In this document: in pieces, positions 17,269 to 26,549 of the stretch
Position numbering within the stretch: position 1 is the stretch's first letter
Layout: every line of letters begins with the position of its first letter
Assembly: GCF_006345825.1 (NCBI RefSeq)
Contig: NZ_VCIX01000055.1
Location: 1-36,222 of the forward strand
From: Paenibacillus paridis
GTDB lineage: Bacteria > Bacillota > Bacilli > Paenibacillales > Paenibacillaceae
Direction of reading: 5' to 3'
Length of the DNA: 36,222 nucleotides
Notes under the pieces: model-generated
What the model saw: only the letters and a program-made list of their open reading frames with translations
Databases searched by the model: none
What the model was told of the DNA's origin: nothing
Made by a program: the position numbers and the translations under genes

Positions 17269-17985
17269 CTACATGACGAGCTGAACAGGAAAAGCCGGGT
17301 TTACCTTAAATACATCTGCCTCCGGCAGCAAGCTTTTGATTAAATACATATAGTCGTAAGACTGCTCAAGCGAGGCTTCGTCAGGAACAAACACCATATT
17401 TTTTCCGTTTAGAAGAGATAGGACTTCAATACGGGAAGGGAGCTTCTCGAACGCACTCATACAAAATACCGATGTCATATGGAACAGCAAATCCAAGGCT
17501 TCAGAATCCACATCCACCGCGAGCTTCTGTACGATATAATCGTCAGCAGCCCCTACCTCATCTCTTGATATCAAATGGAAAATTTGTGATATTTCCAGAT
17601 CCAGCTCTTCTACGTAAGTAGACAGCTGCTCAAAAAAGACAATCGGCATCGCCGGGCATGAGCCATTTAGCAGAAAAACCTTAAGCTGGTCTTTAATTTG
17701 CTGCTTCATTTGCAAATAATGCTCATCCGAATGAAATTTATAATTGCGGTTCGTCCACCAATGCTCGACGGAAGCTTCGATCGCTTCCGGCGTTCGCGCT
17801 GCTTCAGGAAGCCCATAGAAATCATTTATGCTATGGCTGGCAGCGAATTGGACCATTTGGCGCCAATTCACGTCGCCTTCCCGCTTGCGTCCCGCTTTTC
17901 TCTTGGCGAAACGTTCAGGGCAGCGCAGCAGCTCTTCAAGTTTGTAATCTTCAATTCGTAGCACCGCTGGTATTTGCTCCATCAC
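17269..17985 (-). CDS. Unknown protein, possible degenerate PD-(D/E)XK nuclease-like fold
   Basis: A soluble 238-residue protein, last gene of the Fur-controlled operon. The N-terminus (LEELLRCPERFAKRK) resembles the CP..F entry motif of RecB/Cas4-like nucleases, and the later LDLEISQIFHLI and alternating strand-helix regions could fit that fold. The expected catalytic D...(D/E)XK set is not visible, so nuclease activity is doubtful. This resemblance is weak and read by eye. The start is GTG at 17985 or ATG at 17982; a GAGAGG lies upstream. It begins 23 bases after flavodoxin. Confidence 0.6.
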   Translation of the reverse strand: MMEQIPAVLRIEDYKLEELLRCPERFAKRKAGRKREGDVNWRQMVQFAASHSINDFYGLPEAARTPEAIEASVEHWWTNRNYKFHSDEHYLQMKQQIKDQLKVFLLNGSCPAMPIVFFEQLSTYVEELDLEISQIFHLISRDEVGAADDYIVQKLAVDVDSEALDLLFHMTSVFCMSAFEKLPSRIEVLSLLNGKNMVFVPDEASLEQSYDYMYLIKSLLPEADVFKVNPAFPVQLVM

Positions 17986-18008
17986 AACGTCCGCCTCTCT
18001 CGCTTAAA

Positions 18009-18461
18009 TTAACCTGCTACCGCAACAAGCCCTGCAATTTGGCGCCCTAAGCTTCTGCCCTGCTCCTTCTCTGCTTCCGAAGGATTGTATTCAAATTTAA
18101 TGCATTCACCTGAAATTTCTGCTCCAAGCTCCTTCAGCTTTGCTTCGATAATGTCAACCGCGGCGCAGTAGATCGGATAAGACGTATCTCCGGATCCGAA
18201 TACCGCAGCTTTCTTGCCGCTGAGATCAAGCGAATCCATCGCTTCATAGAAGTCGATAAATTCATCCGGCAGCTCGCCGTCTCCCCATGTATAAGCACCA
18301 ATAATAATGCCCTCGTATTCGTTCAGTTCTTCTGCACTTGCATCGAAGGCTTCCTTGGAGACGACCTCTGCGCCCGCTTCCTTTGCTCCCTCTACAATAG
18401 CTTCGGCCATTTCTTCCGTATTTCCTGTCATGCTTGCATAAACTACAAGTACTTTCGGCAC
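18009..18461 (-). CDS. Flavodoxin
   Basis: A short-chain flavodoxin: the FMN phosphate loop is SMTGNTEEM (10-18), the WGDGELPDEFIDFYE segment is the 50s/60s region, and FGSGDTSYPIYCAAVD is the 90s loop binding the isoalloxazine ring. The length of 150 aa is standard. It carries low-potential electrons in place of ferredoxin, usually when iron is scarce. The start is GTG with GAGGAGGAAT upstream. It lies 29 bases after the propeller-like gene in the operon driven by the Fur-overlapped promoter at 19556-19584, which fits an iron-sparing role. Confidence 0.93.
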   Translation of the reverse strand: MPKVLVVYASMTGNTEEMAEAIVEGAKEAGAEVVSKEAFDASAEELNEYEGIIIGAYTWGDGELPDEFIDFYEAMDSLDLSGKKAAVFGSGDTSYPIYCAAVDIIEAKLKELGAEISGECIKFEYNPSEAEKEQGRSLGRQIAGLVAVAG

Positions 18462-18490
18462 CCGTTATTCCTCCTCTTCCTGACTCTTAT

Positions 18491-19294
18491 TTATGAAATG
18501 CTTACCGTTTGAATGCCTTGAAATAACGTCGCCATATATAAATTTCCATTTTGCATATCTATATCCGTGACCGGGCAGCCCAGCTTAACGGAAAGAAGCG
18601 TAACCTGGTTACACAGATAAGCGAGTTGGAACAATCCCCGGTCCGTGCACACGTAGACGTCATTGCCTTTCGCAAGCACGGAAAAAATAAACGGCTTGCC
18701 GAAGCGAATTCGGTCAAATCTGCCTTTCTTATCGCCAATCAACAGCTCGCCATGCTCGCTCGTTCCGATCAAATGACCTCTAAATACAGCCAAGCTGGTG
18801 ACACTCGTTTCTAGCTCGAAATGTGCCCATTCATCCATAAAGCGGTCATATAATGAAACGCCGCTCTCATGCGCAATAATTAAATATTGCGGAAGATTGA
18901 TAAAATCATATACCCGCTTTTCATTGCAGGCGATTTGCTCCCATTTGGAGCTAGCCTTAGACCACAGCCCGTATTCCGTTGCAGCGTAGCTGCTTCCACC
19001 GATTTTGCGATATTGGTAGCAAGGAATCGACAGTCCGTCATTCTCCCATGCGTGGTCATTCCATTCATATAAACCATTGCTCGTGCAGGCATGCAACAAA
19101 TCGTGCTGCAGTTGCAGCCGATTGACATTGGTTTGGTCCTCCATTCCTTGAGCGAGCTTCTCCCATCCGCCTTCTGCATCGATATGATAAATACCGTGGC
19201 CGACTGAAGCCGCGAACAAGCCATCCGGACCCGCCTTTACCGATGAGAACGGAAAAAGCAGCCAATTCCAGGGCTTACTTGTTTCAGTCTGCAT
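18491..19294 (-). CDS. Propeller-like repeat protein, Fur operon
   Basis: About seven repeats of 30-40 residues each contain a pattern like L-hydrophobic-A/C-T-x-x-G-L-Y: DGLFAASVGHGIYHID, LLHACTSNGLYEW, SSYAATEYGLWSK, LIIAHESGVSLYD, LIGTSEHGELLIG, DVYVCTDRGLFQL and NLYMATLFQGIQT. Seven such repeats suggest a seven-bladed beta-propeller covering the whole protein. There is no signal peptide. The start is ATG at 19294, with AAGGAG 8 bases upstream; the GTG at 19303 overlaps that site. It precedes flavodoxin in an iron-responsive operon. No family name recognised; it may be a scaffold or cofactor-handling protein. Confidence 0.75.
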   Translation of the reverse strand: MQTETSKPWNWLLFPFSSVKAGPDGLFAASVGHGIYHIDAEGGWEKLAQGMEDQTNVNRLQLQHDLLHACTSNGLYEWNDHAWENDGLSIPCYQYRKIGGSSYAATEYGLWSKASSKWEQIACNEKRVYDFINLPQYLIIAHESGVSLYDRFMDEWAHFELETSVTSLAVFRGHLIGTSEHGELLIGDKKGRFDRIRFGKPFIFSVLAKGNDVYVCTDRGLFQLAYLCNQVTLLSVKLGCPVTDIDMQNGNLYMATLFQGIQTVSIS

Positions 19295-19322
19295 GGTTCT
19301 CACTCCTTCTGAAAAAGTTGCA

Positions 19323-19487
19323 TTAGCTCTGTTGCCTTATCTCATTGCTGCCGTATCTCGTCAGCTCTACATTTATGGTTAGCTTCTGGCGTATATTTCC
19401 CTCTATGCTTTGTTTCCCATTGCCTTGCTGCTGCAATAGGAAAGCCGATTTGCGTTTTTTGAGAACCATTTCATAAAGCAAGCCCAC
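19323..19487 (-). CDS. Small ORF in the Fur-regulated leader, 54 aa
   Basis: This frame begins with GTG at 19487, has GGAGG exactly 8 bases upstream, encodes 54 residues (starting MGLLYEMVLKKRKSAF and ending NEIRQQS) and stops 28 bases before the propeller-like start. It lies wholly inside the transcript predicted from the promoter at 19556-19584, starting about 60 bases from the transcription start. The protein is basic (KKRK) and rich in Gln and Asn, without a membrane segment or cysteine pair. I know no family for it. It could be a real first gene, or a leader peptide controlling translation of the next gene. Confidence 0.6.
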   Translation of the reverse strand: MGLLYEMVLKKRKSAFLLQQQGNGKQSIEGNIRQKLTINVELTRYGSNEIRQQS

Positions 19488-19529
19488 TAGCCCTGCCTCC
19501 GCTCTATATGCCTATGTACGCATTATTAT

Positions 19530-19544
19530 TGATAATGATTATCA
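19530..19544. promoter_or_regulatory. Fur box, perfect 7-1-7
   Basis: TGATAATGATTATCA is an exact match to the Bacillus-type Fur consensus TGATAATNATTATCA. It lies at the expected transcription start of the minus-strand promoter at 19556-19584, so Fur with iron should block the flavodoxin operon. Confidence 0.9.
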
Positions 19545-19555
19545 CTTTCGTAATT

Positions 19556-19584
19556 ATGATAACCATTCTCAACGGATATGTCAA
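19556..19584 (-). promoter_or_regulatory. Sigma-A promoter of the flavodoxin operon
   Basis: On the minus strand a perfect TTGACA (19579-19584) is followed after 17 bases by TATCAT (19556-19561). The -10 overlaps the second Fur box. The predicted leader to the propeller-like gene is about 250 bases and contains the 54-residue ORF. Confidence 0.85.
19557..19571. promoter_or_regulatory. Second Fur box, imperfect
   Basis: TGATAACCATTCTCA matches the 7-1-7 Fur consensus at 12 of 14 defined positions. Together with the perfect box at 19530-19544 it brackets the -10 element. Confidence 0.65.
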
Positions 19585-19782
19585 TCAGTTTCTTTAAGGC
19601 TCGGCTGTTCAAACGGAGATTTCCCCCTGCGTTATTCAGACAAAGAAATAAGTATAATAATCCTTTTAAATCAAGCTAGAAGGCTGAATACTCCCCAACA
19701 AACGTACAATTCCGCAAATATAGTTGAAGGTCTACGACCCTATAAGCCATTTACCCAATCAATAGATAGAGTACAAACGTAG

Positions 19783-20925
<1,143 letters not shown>

Positions 20926-20942
20926 TTTCCAGAACCCGCAAT

Positions 20943-20986
20943 AAAAAACGACAGTTCCTGGCCTATGCCAGGAACTGTCGTTTTTT
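20943..20986. terminator. Bidirectional terminator
   Basis: A perfect 18-bp stem (AAAAAACGACAGTTCCTGGC region with its complement) surrounds a CTAT loop, with A-run on one side and T-run on the other. It serves both the collagen-like gene and the convergent gene ending at 21008. Confidence 0.92.
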
Positions 20987-21007
20987 CATTCTATTTCGTT
21001 AATACCG

Positions 21008-21598
21008 TTAAAGCTGAAGCTTGATCTGCAGCTTAAACCTGATTTTAATTTGATCCAGCAGAAATTGGACATCCGTTACGGTTACCACATCGCTAGCCGG
21101 CAAATCCAGCGGCACAATAATGGTATCCAGCATGCTGACTGGCAGCTTTAGTTTTTTGAGAGACAGGGCCTGCGGCCTTAGCACAATGTTTGGAGACTGC
21201 CATTCCAATGAGTACACGGCATCTAACCCAGCATGAATTCGATCTTTATAAGTCACATTCAGACGAGCAATGAGTTTATCCTCTTCAAGCTCAAAGCGTG
21301 CGCCGTCTATTCGAATATCTTTATCAAGCCCCATAACAGCATCTCCGGAGACACTGTCTACATAATCGTCATTCATATGCATTTTAATCAAATGGTTAAT
21401 ATCCGCTTCTGTGAGAATCAGCTCCGGCTTTAAGCTTTTGATCATATTCAGCGCCTTCTCCTTCACATCAATAGCTTCGTAGCCCAGATCCAGCTGCTCC
21501 TCTGGTGCGATATAGGACAACAGCCACCAGCTTGCGCCGCCAAGCAATAACGCGAGAACAATTATTGTCGTTAGCAAGCGTTTGAAAAATTTTCTCAT
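21008..21598 (-). CDS. Membrane-anchored hypothetical protein, 196 aa
   Basis: It starts MRKFFKRLL, followed by a hydrophobic segment (about residues 9-28), so it is a single-pass protein with the bulk outside the membrane. The rest alternates beta-strand-like stretches with one helical region (residues 45-75). It vaguely resembles Bacillus YpmS-type proteins in size and layout, but I see no diagnostic motif. The start is ATG at 21598, chosen because GGGGAGGAGGAG precedes it; the frame extends upstream to 21646 without a binding site. It is divergent from ilvA. Confidence 0.7.
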   Translation of the reverse strand: MRKFFKRLLTTIIVLALLLGGASWWLLSYIAPEEQLDLGYEAIDVKEKALNMIKSLKPELILTEADINHLIKMHMNDDYVDSVSGDAVMGLDKDIRIDGARFELEEDKLIARLNVTYKDRIHAGLDAVYSLEWQSPNIVLRPQALSLKKLKLPVSMLDTIIVPLDLPASDVVTVTDVQFLLDQIKIRFKLQIKLQL

Positions 21599-21659
21599 GC
21601 TACTCCTCCTCCCCAATTCATCGCATCCAAATTTCTGATGCGTCAATTCGGCATGATAG

Positions 21660-21668
21660 TGCTATAAT
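21660..21668 (+). promoter_or_regulatory. Extended -10 promoter of ilvA
   Basis: TGCTATAAT combines the TGn extension with a perfect TATAAT. No good -35 lies at the right distance (TGCGTC is the nearest). It is 52 bases before the ilvA start. No T-box or leader peptide is visible in the short leader. Confidence 0.6.
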
Positions 21669-21719
21669 GGATCAAATAATCTATGCTGCCGCTTAAGATA
21701 GACTGAGAGGATGGTTACC

Positions 21720-22988
21720 GTGAATACGAACAACGCACCATTACACCGCATCGGGCTTGAAGAAATTGTCCAGGCTCAAATGCATTTAAAGGATGTTATT
21801 ACACGGACGCCGCTCCAGCATAACCGTGTGTTATCCGAACGCTACAACTGCACCGTGCTGCTGAAGCGCGAGGACCTGCAGATTGTCCGCTCGTTCAAAA
21901 TACGAGGAGCCTATCATCTGATGCGCTCACTTTCGCCCGAGACGCTAGCCAAAGGCGTTGTCTGTGCAAGTGCAGGCAACCACGCGCAAGGCGTAGCCTA
22001 CTCCTGCCAAACGCTGGGCATTCCAGGCAAAATTTATATGCCAAGCACGACTCCGCGCCAAAAGGTATCCCAGGTCAGTTTCTTTGGCGGTTCCCAGGTA
22101 GAGGTCATCCTCACCGGAGACACCTTCGATGATGCCTATGCCGAGGCGGTAGCCGAAAGCAATCGCAGCGGCATGGCTTTCATTCACCCTTTCGATGATC
22201 CGAAAATCGTTGCAGGCAACGGTACCATTGCTCAAGAATTTATGGAAGCTTCCGATACCGTACCTGACTTTGTCTTTGTGACCGTTGGTGGAGGCGGGCT
22301 TGCTGCAGGCGTGTCCTCCTATGTCAAAATCGTCTCTCCCTCGACGCAAGTCATTGGCGTAGAGCCAGAAGGCGCACAGTCGCTCAGAGCTTCACTTGAT
22401 GCGGGCAAGGTCACCCCGCTGGACCAAATCGATAAATTCGTAGATGGCGCGGCCGTCAAACGAATTGGAGATCTGACCTTCGAGCTTTGTAGAGACCAGC
22501 TTGACGATGTCATTGCCGTACCCGAAGGCAAAGTATGTACCACGATGCTGGACTTATACAATGAGAACGCGATTGTAGCTGAGCCGGCAGGCGCTTTGTC
22601 CATCGCAGCGCTTGAAGCCTATCGGGAGCAAATTCAAGGCAAAACGGTCATTTGCGTCGTGAGCGGCGGCAACAATGATGTGGACCGGATGCAGGAGATC
22701 AAAGAGCGATCCCTGATCTATGAAGGCTATAAACATTACTTTATGGTCAGCTTTCCGCAGCGCGCCGGAGCTCTCCGGGAATTTCTGGATCAAGTACTGG
22801 GGCCAAACGATGATATTACCCGCTTCGAGTACACCAAAAAATCCAATAAGGACAACGGTCCCGCACTAGTCGGCATTGAGCTTAAATACAAAGAGGATTA
22901 CAACCCTCTAGTTGACCGCATGAATAAAAAAGGCTTTCAATTTCTCGAGCTGAACAAAGACCCTGTCCTATTTAATCTATTGATTTGA
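21720..22988 (+). CDS. ilvA: Threonine ammonia-lyase (dehydratase), biosynthetic
   Basis: A PLP enzyme converting threonine to 2-oxobutanoate for isoleucine synthesis. The PLP lysine is in RSFKIRGAY (K60 from the chosen start); SAGNHAQGVAY, GGGGLAAG and VVSGGNND are the substrate and phosphate-binding loops. A C-terminal ACT-like domain of about 85 residues (HYFMVSFPQRAGALREFLD onward) is present in single copy, as in B. subtilis IlvA, and its length of 422 aa is identical in type. Start: GTG at 21720 with GAGAGG 9 bases upstream; the ATG at 21711 abuts that site. It stands alone rather than in an ilv operon. Confidence 0.95.
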   Translation: MNTNNAPLHRIGLEEIVQAQMHLKDVITRTPLQHNRVLSERYNCTVLLKREDLQIVRSFKIRGAYHLMRSLSPETLAKGVVCASAGNHAQGVAYSCQTLGIPGKIYMPSTTPRQKVSQVSFFGGSQVEVILTGDTFDDAYAEAVAESNRSGMAFIHPFDDPKIVAGNGTIAQEFMEASDTVPDFVFVTVGGGGLAAGVSSYVKIVSPSTQVIGVEPEGAQSLRASLDAGKVTPLDQIDKFVDGAAVKRIGDLTFELCRDQLDDVIAVPEGKVCTTMLDLYNENAIVAEPAGALSIAALEAYREQIQGKTVICVVSGGNNDVDRMQEIKERSLIYEGYKHYFMVSFPQRAGALREFLDQVLGPNDDITRFEYTKKSNKDNGPALVGIELKYKEDYNPLVDRMNKKGFQFLELNKDPVLFNLLI

Positions 22989-23009
22989 TTGTTCCTTAGA
23001 ACCCAGTTC

Positions 23010-23048
23010 GCCCCGCTTCCAGCAATGGAAACGGGGCGATTTGTTTTT
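23010..23048 (+). terminator. Terminator of ilvA
   Basis: CGCCCCG and CGGGGCG with inner TTCCA/TGGAA form the stem, followed by ATTTGTTTTTT. It lies about 20 bases past the ilvA stop and reaches the end of the convergent gene. Confidence 0.85.
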
Positions 23049-24031
23049 TACCAAGCGTACGCGCGAGGGGCGTCCCCGCCTGGGCCAGGGAATATTTCAT
23101 CGATGCGCTTAAGCGCGGACTCATCCAGCGTAATTTCCACCGCGCGCAGGGATCGCTCGAACTGATCGAGTGTACGCACGCCAATAATCGGAGCCGTAAC
23201 GGCCGGATTGGCTAGCAGCCACGCGAGAGAAACCAAATCCTCCGGCTCGCCTAGCTCATCACAAAAAGCCGCAAAGGCATCGAGCTTGTCTCGATGCTGC
23301 TCCAGACGTTTCGAATCGCCGCTGCGGCGCCCGCCATCCTTGCGGCGATGATTGCCTGCAAGCAGGCCTCCATCTAGCGGACTCCAAGGGATAACACCGA
23401 GCCCCAAGGCTTGTGATGCCGGCAATACCTCAAGCTCAGGAAGACGGCAAAGCAAATTGTATTTGTGCTGCTCCGACACAAGGCCAATGGAGCCTCTTGC
23501 CTTCGCTTCTCCCTGCGCTACCGCGATATCCCAGCCGGCAAAGTTGCTTGAACCTATGTAGCCGATCTTGCCTTGGGATGCTGCCGTTTCGAATGCGCCC
23601 CATAGCTCGCTCCAGTTTACGCTGCGGTCCACGTGATGCATTTGATAAAGCTCGATATGGTCTGTCTGAAGACGTCTAAGCGATCCTTCCAGATGTCTGC
23701 GGATCTTATAGGCAGACAAGCCTGCCTCGCGGTTCGGTCCGTCGTGCGCGTCGCTCATATCGCCGTAAACTTTCGTCGCCAGCACGGTGCGCTCACGTCG
23801 TCCATCGCCTTGCTTAAACCATTTTCCGATGATTTCTTCCGTACGGCCTGCATTCTCTCCCCAACCGTATATATTTGCAGTATCAATAAAATTAATGCCA
23901 GCATCAAGTGCAGCGTCTAGTATGCGAAAGGATTCCTTCTCATCGGTGTCCACTCCGAAATTCATAGTGCCCAAGCACAATCGACTTACCCTTAAACCCG
24001 ATCTACCCAACTTCGTATATTGCATGTTCAT
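23048..24031 (-). CDS. Aldo/keto reductase
   Basis: An NADPH-dependent oxidoreductase of the AKR (YghZ/YajO-like) group. The catalytic tetrad is visible: Asp in FIDTANIYGWGE with its Tyr, Lys in LATKVYG and His in YQMHHVDR. SSNFAGWD and the C-terminal IIGVRTLDQ segment bind the cofactor. About 327 aa is normal for the group. The start is ATG at 24031, or 24025; AAGGAG precedes these, while the frame extends to 24082 without support. It has its own promoter at 24074-24102. Substrate cannot be predicted. Confidence 0.9.
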   Translation of the reverse strand: MNMQYTKLGRSGLRVSRLCLGTMNFGVDTDEKESFRILDAALDAGINFIDTANIYGWGENAGRTEEIIGKWFKQGDGRRERTVLATKVYGDMSDAHDGPNREAGLSAYKIRRHLEGSLRRLQTDHIELYQMHHVDRSVNWSELWGAFETAASQGKIGYIGSSNFAGWDIAVAQGEAKARGSIGLVSEQHKYNLLCRLPELEVLPASQALGLGVIPWSPLDGGLLAGNHRRKDGGRRSGDSKRLEQHRDKLDAFAAFCDELGEPEDLVSLAWLLANPAVTAPIIGVRTLDQFERSLRAVEITLDESALKRIDEIFPGPGGDAPRAYAW

Positions 24032-24058
24032 CATCGCTCCTTCAATTTTTGAAATAGG

Positions 24059-24075
24059 ATGGATTACGTATCCAT
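24059..24075. promoter_or_regulatory. Inverted repeat at the aldo/keto reductase start site
   Basis: ATGGAT-TACGT-ATCCAT lies just downstream of the -10 of the minus-strand promoter, a position typical for a repressor operator. No regulator gene is adjacent. Confidence 0.4.
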
Positions 24076-24102
24076 TATACAAAAATTACACAAAGTAACC
24101 AA
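24074..24102 (-). promoter_or_regulatory. Sigma-A promoter of the aldo/keto reductase gene
   Basis: On the minus strand TTGGTT is followed after 17 bases by TATAAT. It is about 45 bases upstream of the chosen start codon. Confidence 0.7.
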
Positions 24103-24159
24103 ACCGCGTTCATCATCGCAAAACAATTATTCGCTACACTAACGGCAGGAGGTGTGTAT

Positions 24160-25323
24160 ATGATTCATGATGATAACCCTTTACAGCCAAAACTGCTTAT
24201 TTTGTACGCGTCCTACGGAGAAGGGCACCTGCAAGCCGCCCGCGCCATCAAGAGCGCATGGGAAGAGCTTGGCAATCATCGTACGGTCATGGTCGACCTG
24301 ATGGCTGAATCGCACCCTTGGCTGAATGAAATGACCCGTCGCTTTTACTTAAAGAGCTATACGCACATGCCCTCGCTCTACGGCTGGATGTACGATTTCA
24401 CTAGGCTGATGAAGCATGACTCCTGGTTTGGCGGCTTGCTCCACTCCTTCGGAAAAGACAAAATCAGACGCATCCTGACCATGGAAAAGCCTGATATCAT
24501 CATGCATACCTTTCCATGCTTCGCACTGGGGGAGCCGGGGCAGCGAAAGAACCCTTATCCACCCTCCTATGCCGTCATTACCGATTTCGATCTTCATCGC
24601 CGCTGGGTCCATCCAAGCATTGACCGTTATTATGTAGCTACTGAGGATTTGAAGAAGGAGCTGACCCTTCTTGGTATACCGAATTCTGCAATTCAAGTGA
24701 GCGGAATCCCTCTCAAGCGGGGTTTTGTCGCCACAGAGGCATCCTATCCGTTATATGATCTCTACAATTTGCGCCCTGACCGTCCCGTCGTCCTCATTAT
24801 GACAGGGGCCCAGGGGGTCATGCCTGATGTATCACACATCTGCAGCCTGCTCCTTCAAGATGACAGTATTCAGATCGCACTCGTATGCGGCCGAAATCTT
24901 CCCATGAAAGAAGCCATCCAGCACCAATTTCGACATCATCCCGAAGCTTCGCGTCTACAGGTGTATGGTTATGTGGAATCCATTCACGAACTGATGGCAC
25001 TATCCGATTGCTTGGTCACCAAGCCTGGAGGCGTTACGCTCTCCGAAGGAATAGCAGCGGGATTGCCCATTTTCATCTATAAGCCTGTTCCAGGGCAAGA
25101 AAAACAAAATGCGCTGTATCTTGCATCAAAAGGGGCGGCCGTACTGTCCCAAGACCCAAACGAGCTGGCAGAAAATATTTTGAAACTTGTACACGATCCG
25201 CTTCGTCTTACTGTTAGCAGACTATCCATGAAGCAGCTTCAGGTCTCGCAATCAGCGGCGGAGAGCATTGTTTTGGATATGCTATCCAATTTGCGTATAA
25301 TGGAAAATACAGCGACTTTATAA
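24160..25323 (+). CDS. MGDG synthase/UgtP-like glycosyltransferase
   Basis: GT28-fold glycosyltransferase of the group that adds hexose to diacylglycerol at the inner membrane face. The N-terminal MGDG-synthase domain shows LILYASYGEGHLQAARAI (loop GEGH), and the C-terminal nucleotide-sugar domain shows LVTKPGGVTLSEGIAAGLP and PGQEKQNALYL. The length of 387 aa equals the UgtP family (about 380). The start is ATG at 24160, with AGGAGG 7 bases upstream. It is first in an operon with an MFS permease and a VTT protein, 17 bases apart. The sugar and lipid acceptor are inferred from the family. Confidence 0.88.
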   Translation: MIHDDNPLQPKLLILYASYGEGHLQAARAIKSAWEELGNHRTVMVDLMAESHPWLNEMTRRFYLKSYTHMPSLYGWMYDFTRLMKHDSWFGGLLHSFGKDKIRRILTMEKPDIIMHTFPCFALGEPGQRKNPYPPSYAVITDFDLHRRWVHPSIDRYYVATEDLKKELTLLGIPNSAIQVSGIPLKRGFVATEASYPLYDLYNLRPDRPVVLIMTGAQGVMPDVSHICSLLLQDDSIQIALVCGRNLPMKEAIQHQFRHHPEASRLQVYGYVESIHELMALSDCLVTKPGGVTLSEGIAAGLPIFIYKPVPGQEKQNALYLASKGAAVLSQDPNELAENILKLVHDPLRLTVSRLSMKQLQVSQSAAESIVLDMLSNLRIMENTATL

Positions 25324-25340
25324 GGGAGAAGGGCTTATCT

Positions 25341-26534
25341 GTGCGTACAAATCAGAGCGTTTGGTTTGGAGCGGAGATGCGACTCATCTCCGTTATTTTA
25401 TTCGTTGTGGAGTTCGTACGGGGAGCAGTGCTCGTCAGCTTGCTGCCGATCTATGGCGCCAAGACGCTTGGGCTTGCTCCCGATGTTATTGGAGCCGCTA
25501 TTTCAGCCCATTACATAACCGATACGCTGCTCAAAATGGCGATTGGCTATTTATTGGACCGCTTCTCGGTTCGTATCGTCGTGCAAGCCGGGCTTATAGT
25601 TTCGCTGGCTGGCGTGTATTTGCTGCAATTTGCGGAGCTGCCTTGGGTGTTCATAAGCGCAGCTGCATTATATGGAATAGGCATGTCTCCGATTTGGATC
25701 GTCTGCTTGACTAGAGTAACCGAGGAGAAGCGCGCCACCCAGATGGGATTCCTCTATACGATCTGGATGGTTGGCCTTGGAAGCGGCCCGATTGTTTGTA
25801 ATATTTTGCTCGATTACAACGTATCGTTTACGTACAAGCTGCTTGTCAGCATGTCCGCAGCCGCATGCTTGCTCACGCTATTTATGAGCAAAGAAAGGGC
25901 AATGACGCCAAATCGAATTCCTCTGCGCATGCAGCTGGCTATCTTAAAGGAACGGCTTGGCCGCATGAAGCTCCTGCTTCCCGGCATGATCCTGCAAACG
26001 ACAGGAGCCAGCATGCTCGTTCCGATTCTGCCTGGCTTCGCAAATCAAGAGCTTGGCCTATCCGGTACGCAATACTCCATTCTCCTTACCGCCGGGGGAG
26101 TCTGTGCAGCTGCCGGGCTTATGCCCATGGGGCGGCTCTCGGATAAACTAAGCGGAAAAAAATGGTTTTTAGTCGCAGGTTTTACGATATTTGCGCTTGG
26201 CCTCTACATGCTGGCCTCTGGTCTGACGTTCTGGTATTGTTTACTTATAGCAGCAGCTCTCGGCTTGTCTTATTCGGCTATATTGCCTGCTTGGAATGCG
26301 CTGCTCGCCACGTATGTCCCTCCGAAGCAGGAGGGGCTGGGCTGGGGAATTTTATCCACCTTTGAAGGCATCGGGGTTATGATTGGGCCCGTTGCAGGCG
26401 GCCTTATTGCGGCTTGGAGAGGCGAATCCGCCGTTTTCTGGGTTAGTGCTGTCCTCTTCGGACTCATTGGACTGTTTTATTTTTGGCTCCCGAATCGGGT
26501 GTTTCAAGCAAATGAAAAAGATACAAACAAGTAG
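25341..26534 (+). CDS. MFS permease, possible glycolipid flippase
   Basis: About 12 hydrophobic segments in two halves across 397 residues, with the MFS loop motif after TM2 (GYLLDRFSVRIVV) and again in the second half (GRLSDKLSGKKWF). The start is GTG at 25341 with AAGGGAGAAGGG upstream. It follows the glycosyltransferase by 17 bases. In Staphylococcus aureus the glucosyltransferase ypfP pairs with the MFS protein ltaA, which flips diglucosyl-diacylglycerol; gene context suggests the same division of labour here, though a drug exporter cannot be excluded. Confidence 0.85.
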   Translation: MRTNQSVWFGAEMRLISVILFVVEFVRGAVLVSLLPIYGAKTLGLAPDVIGAAISAHYITDTLLKMAIGYLLDRFSVRIVVQAGLIVSLAGVYLLQFAELPWVFISAAALYGIGMSPIWIVCLTRVTEEKRATQMGFLYTIWMVGLGSGPIVCNILLDYNVSFTYKLLVSMSAAACLLTLFMSKERAMTPNRIPLRMQLAILKERLGRMKLLLPGMILQTTGASMLVPILPGFANQELGLSGTQYSILLTAGGVCAAAGLMPMGRLSDKLSGKKWFLVAGFTIFALGLYMLASGLTFWYCLLIAAALGLSYSAILPAWNALLATYVPPKQEGLGWGILSTFEGIGVMIGPVAGGLIAAWRGESAVFWVSAVLFGLIGLFYFWLPNRVFQANEKDTNK

Positions 26535-26549
26535 AACGGGGTTAAAGCG

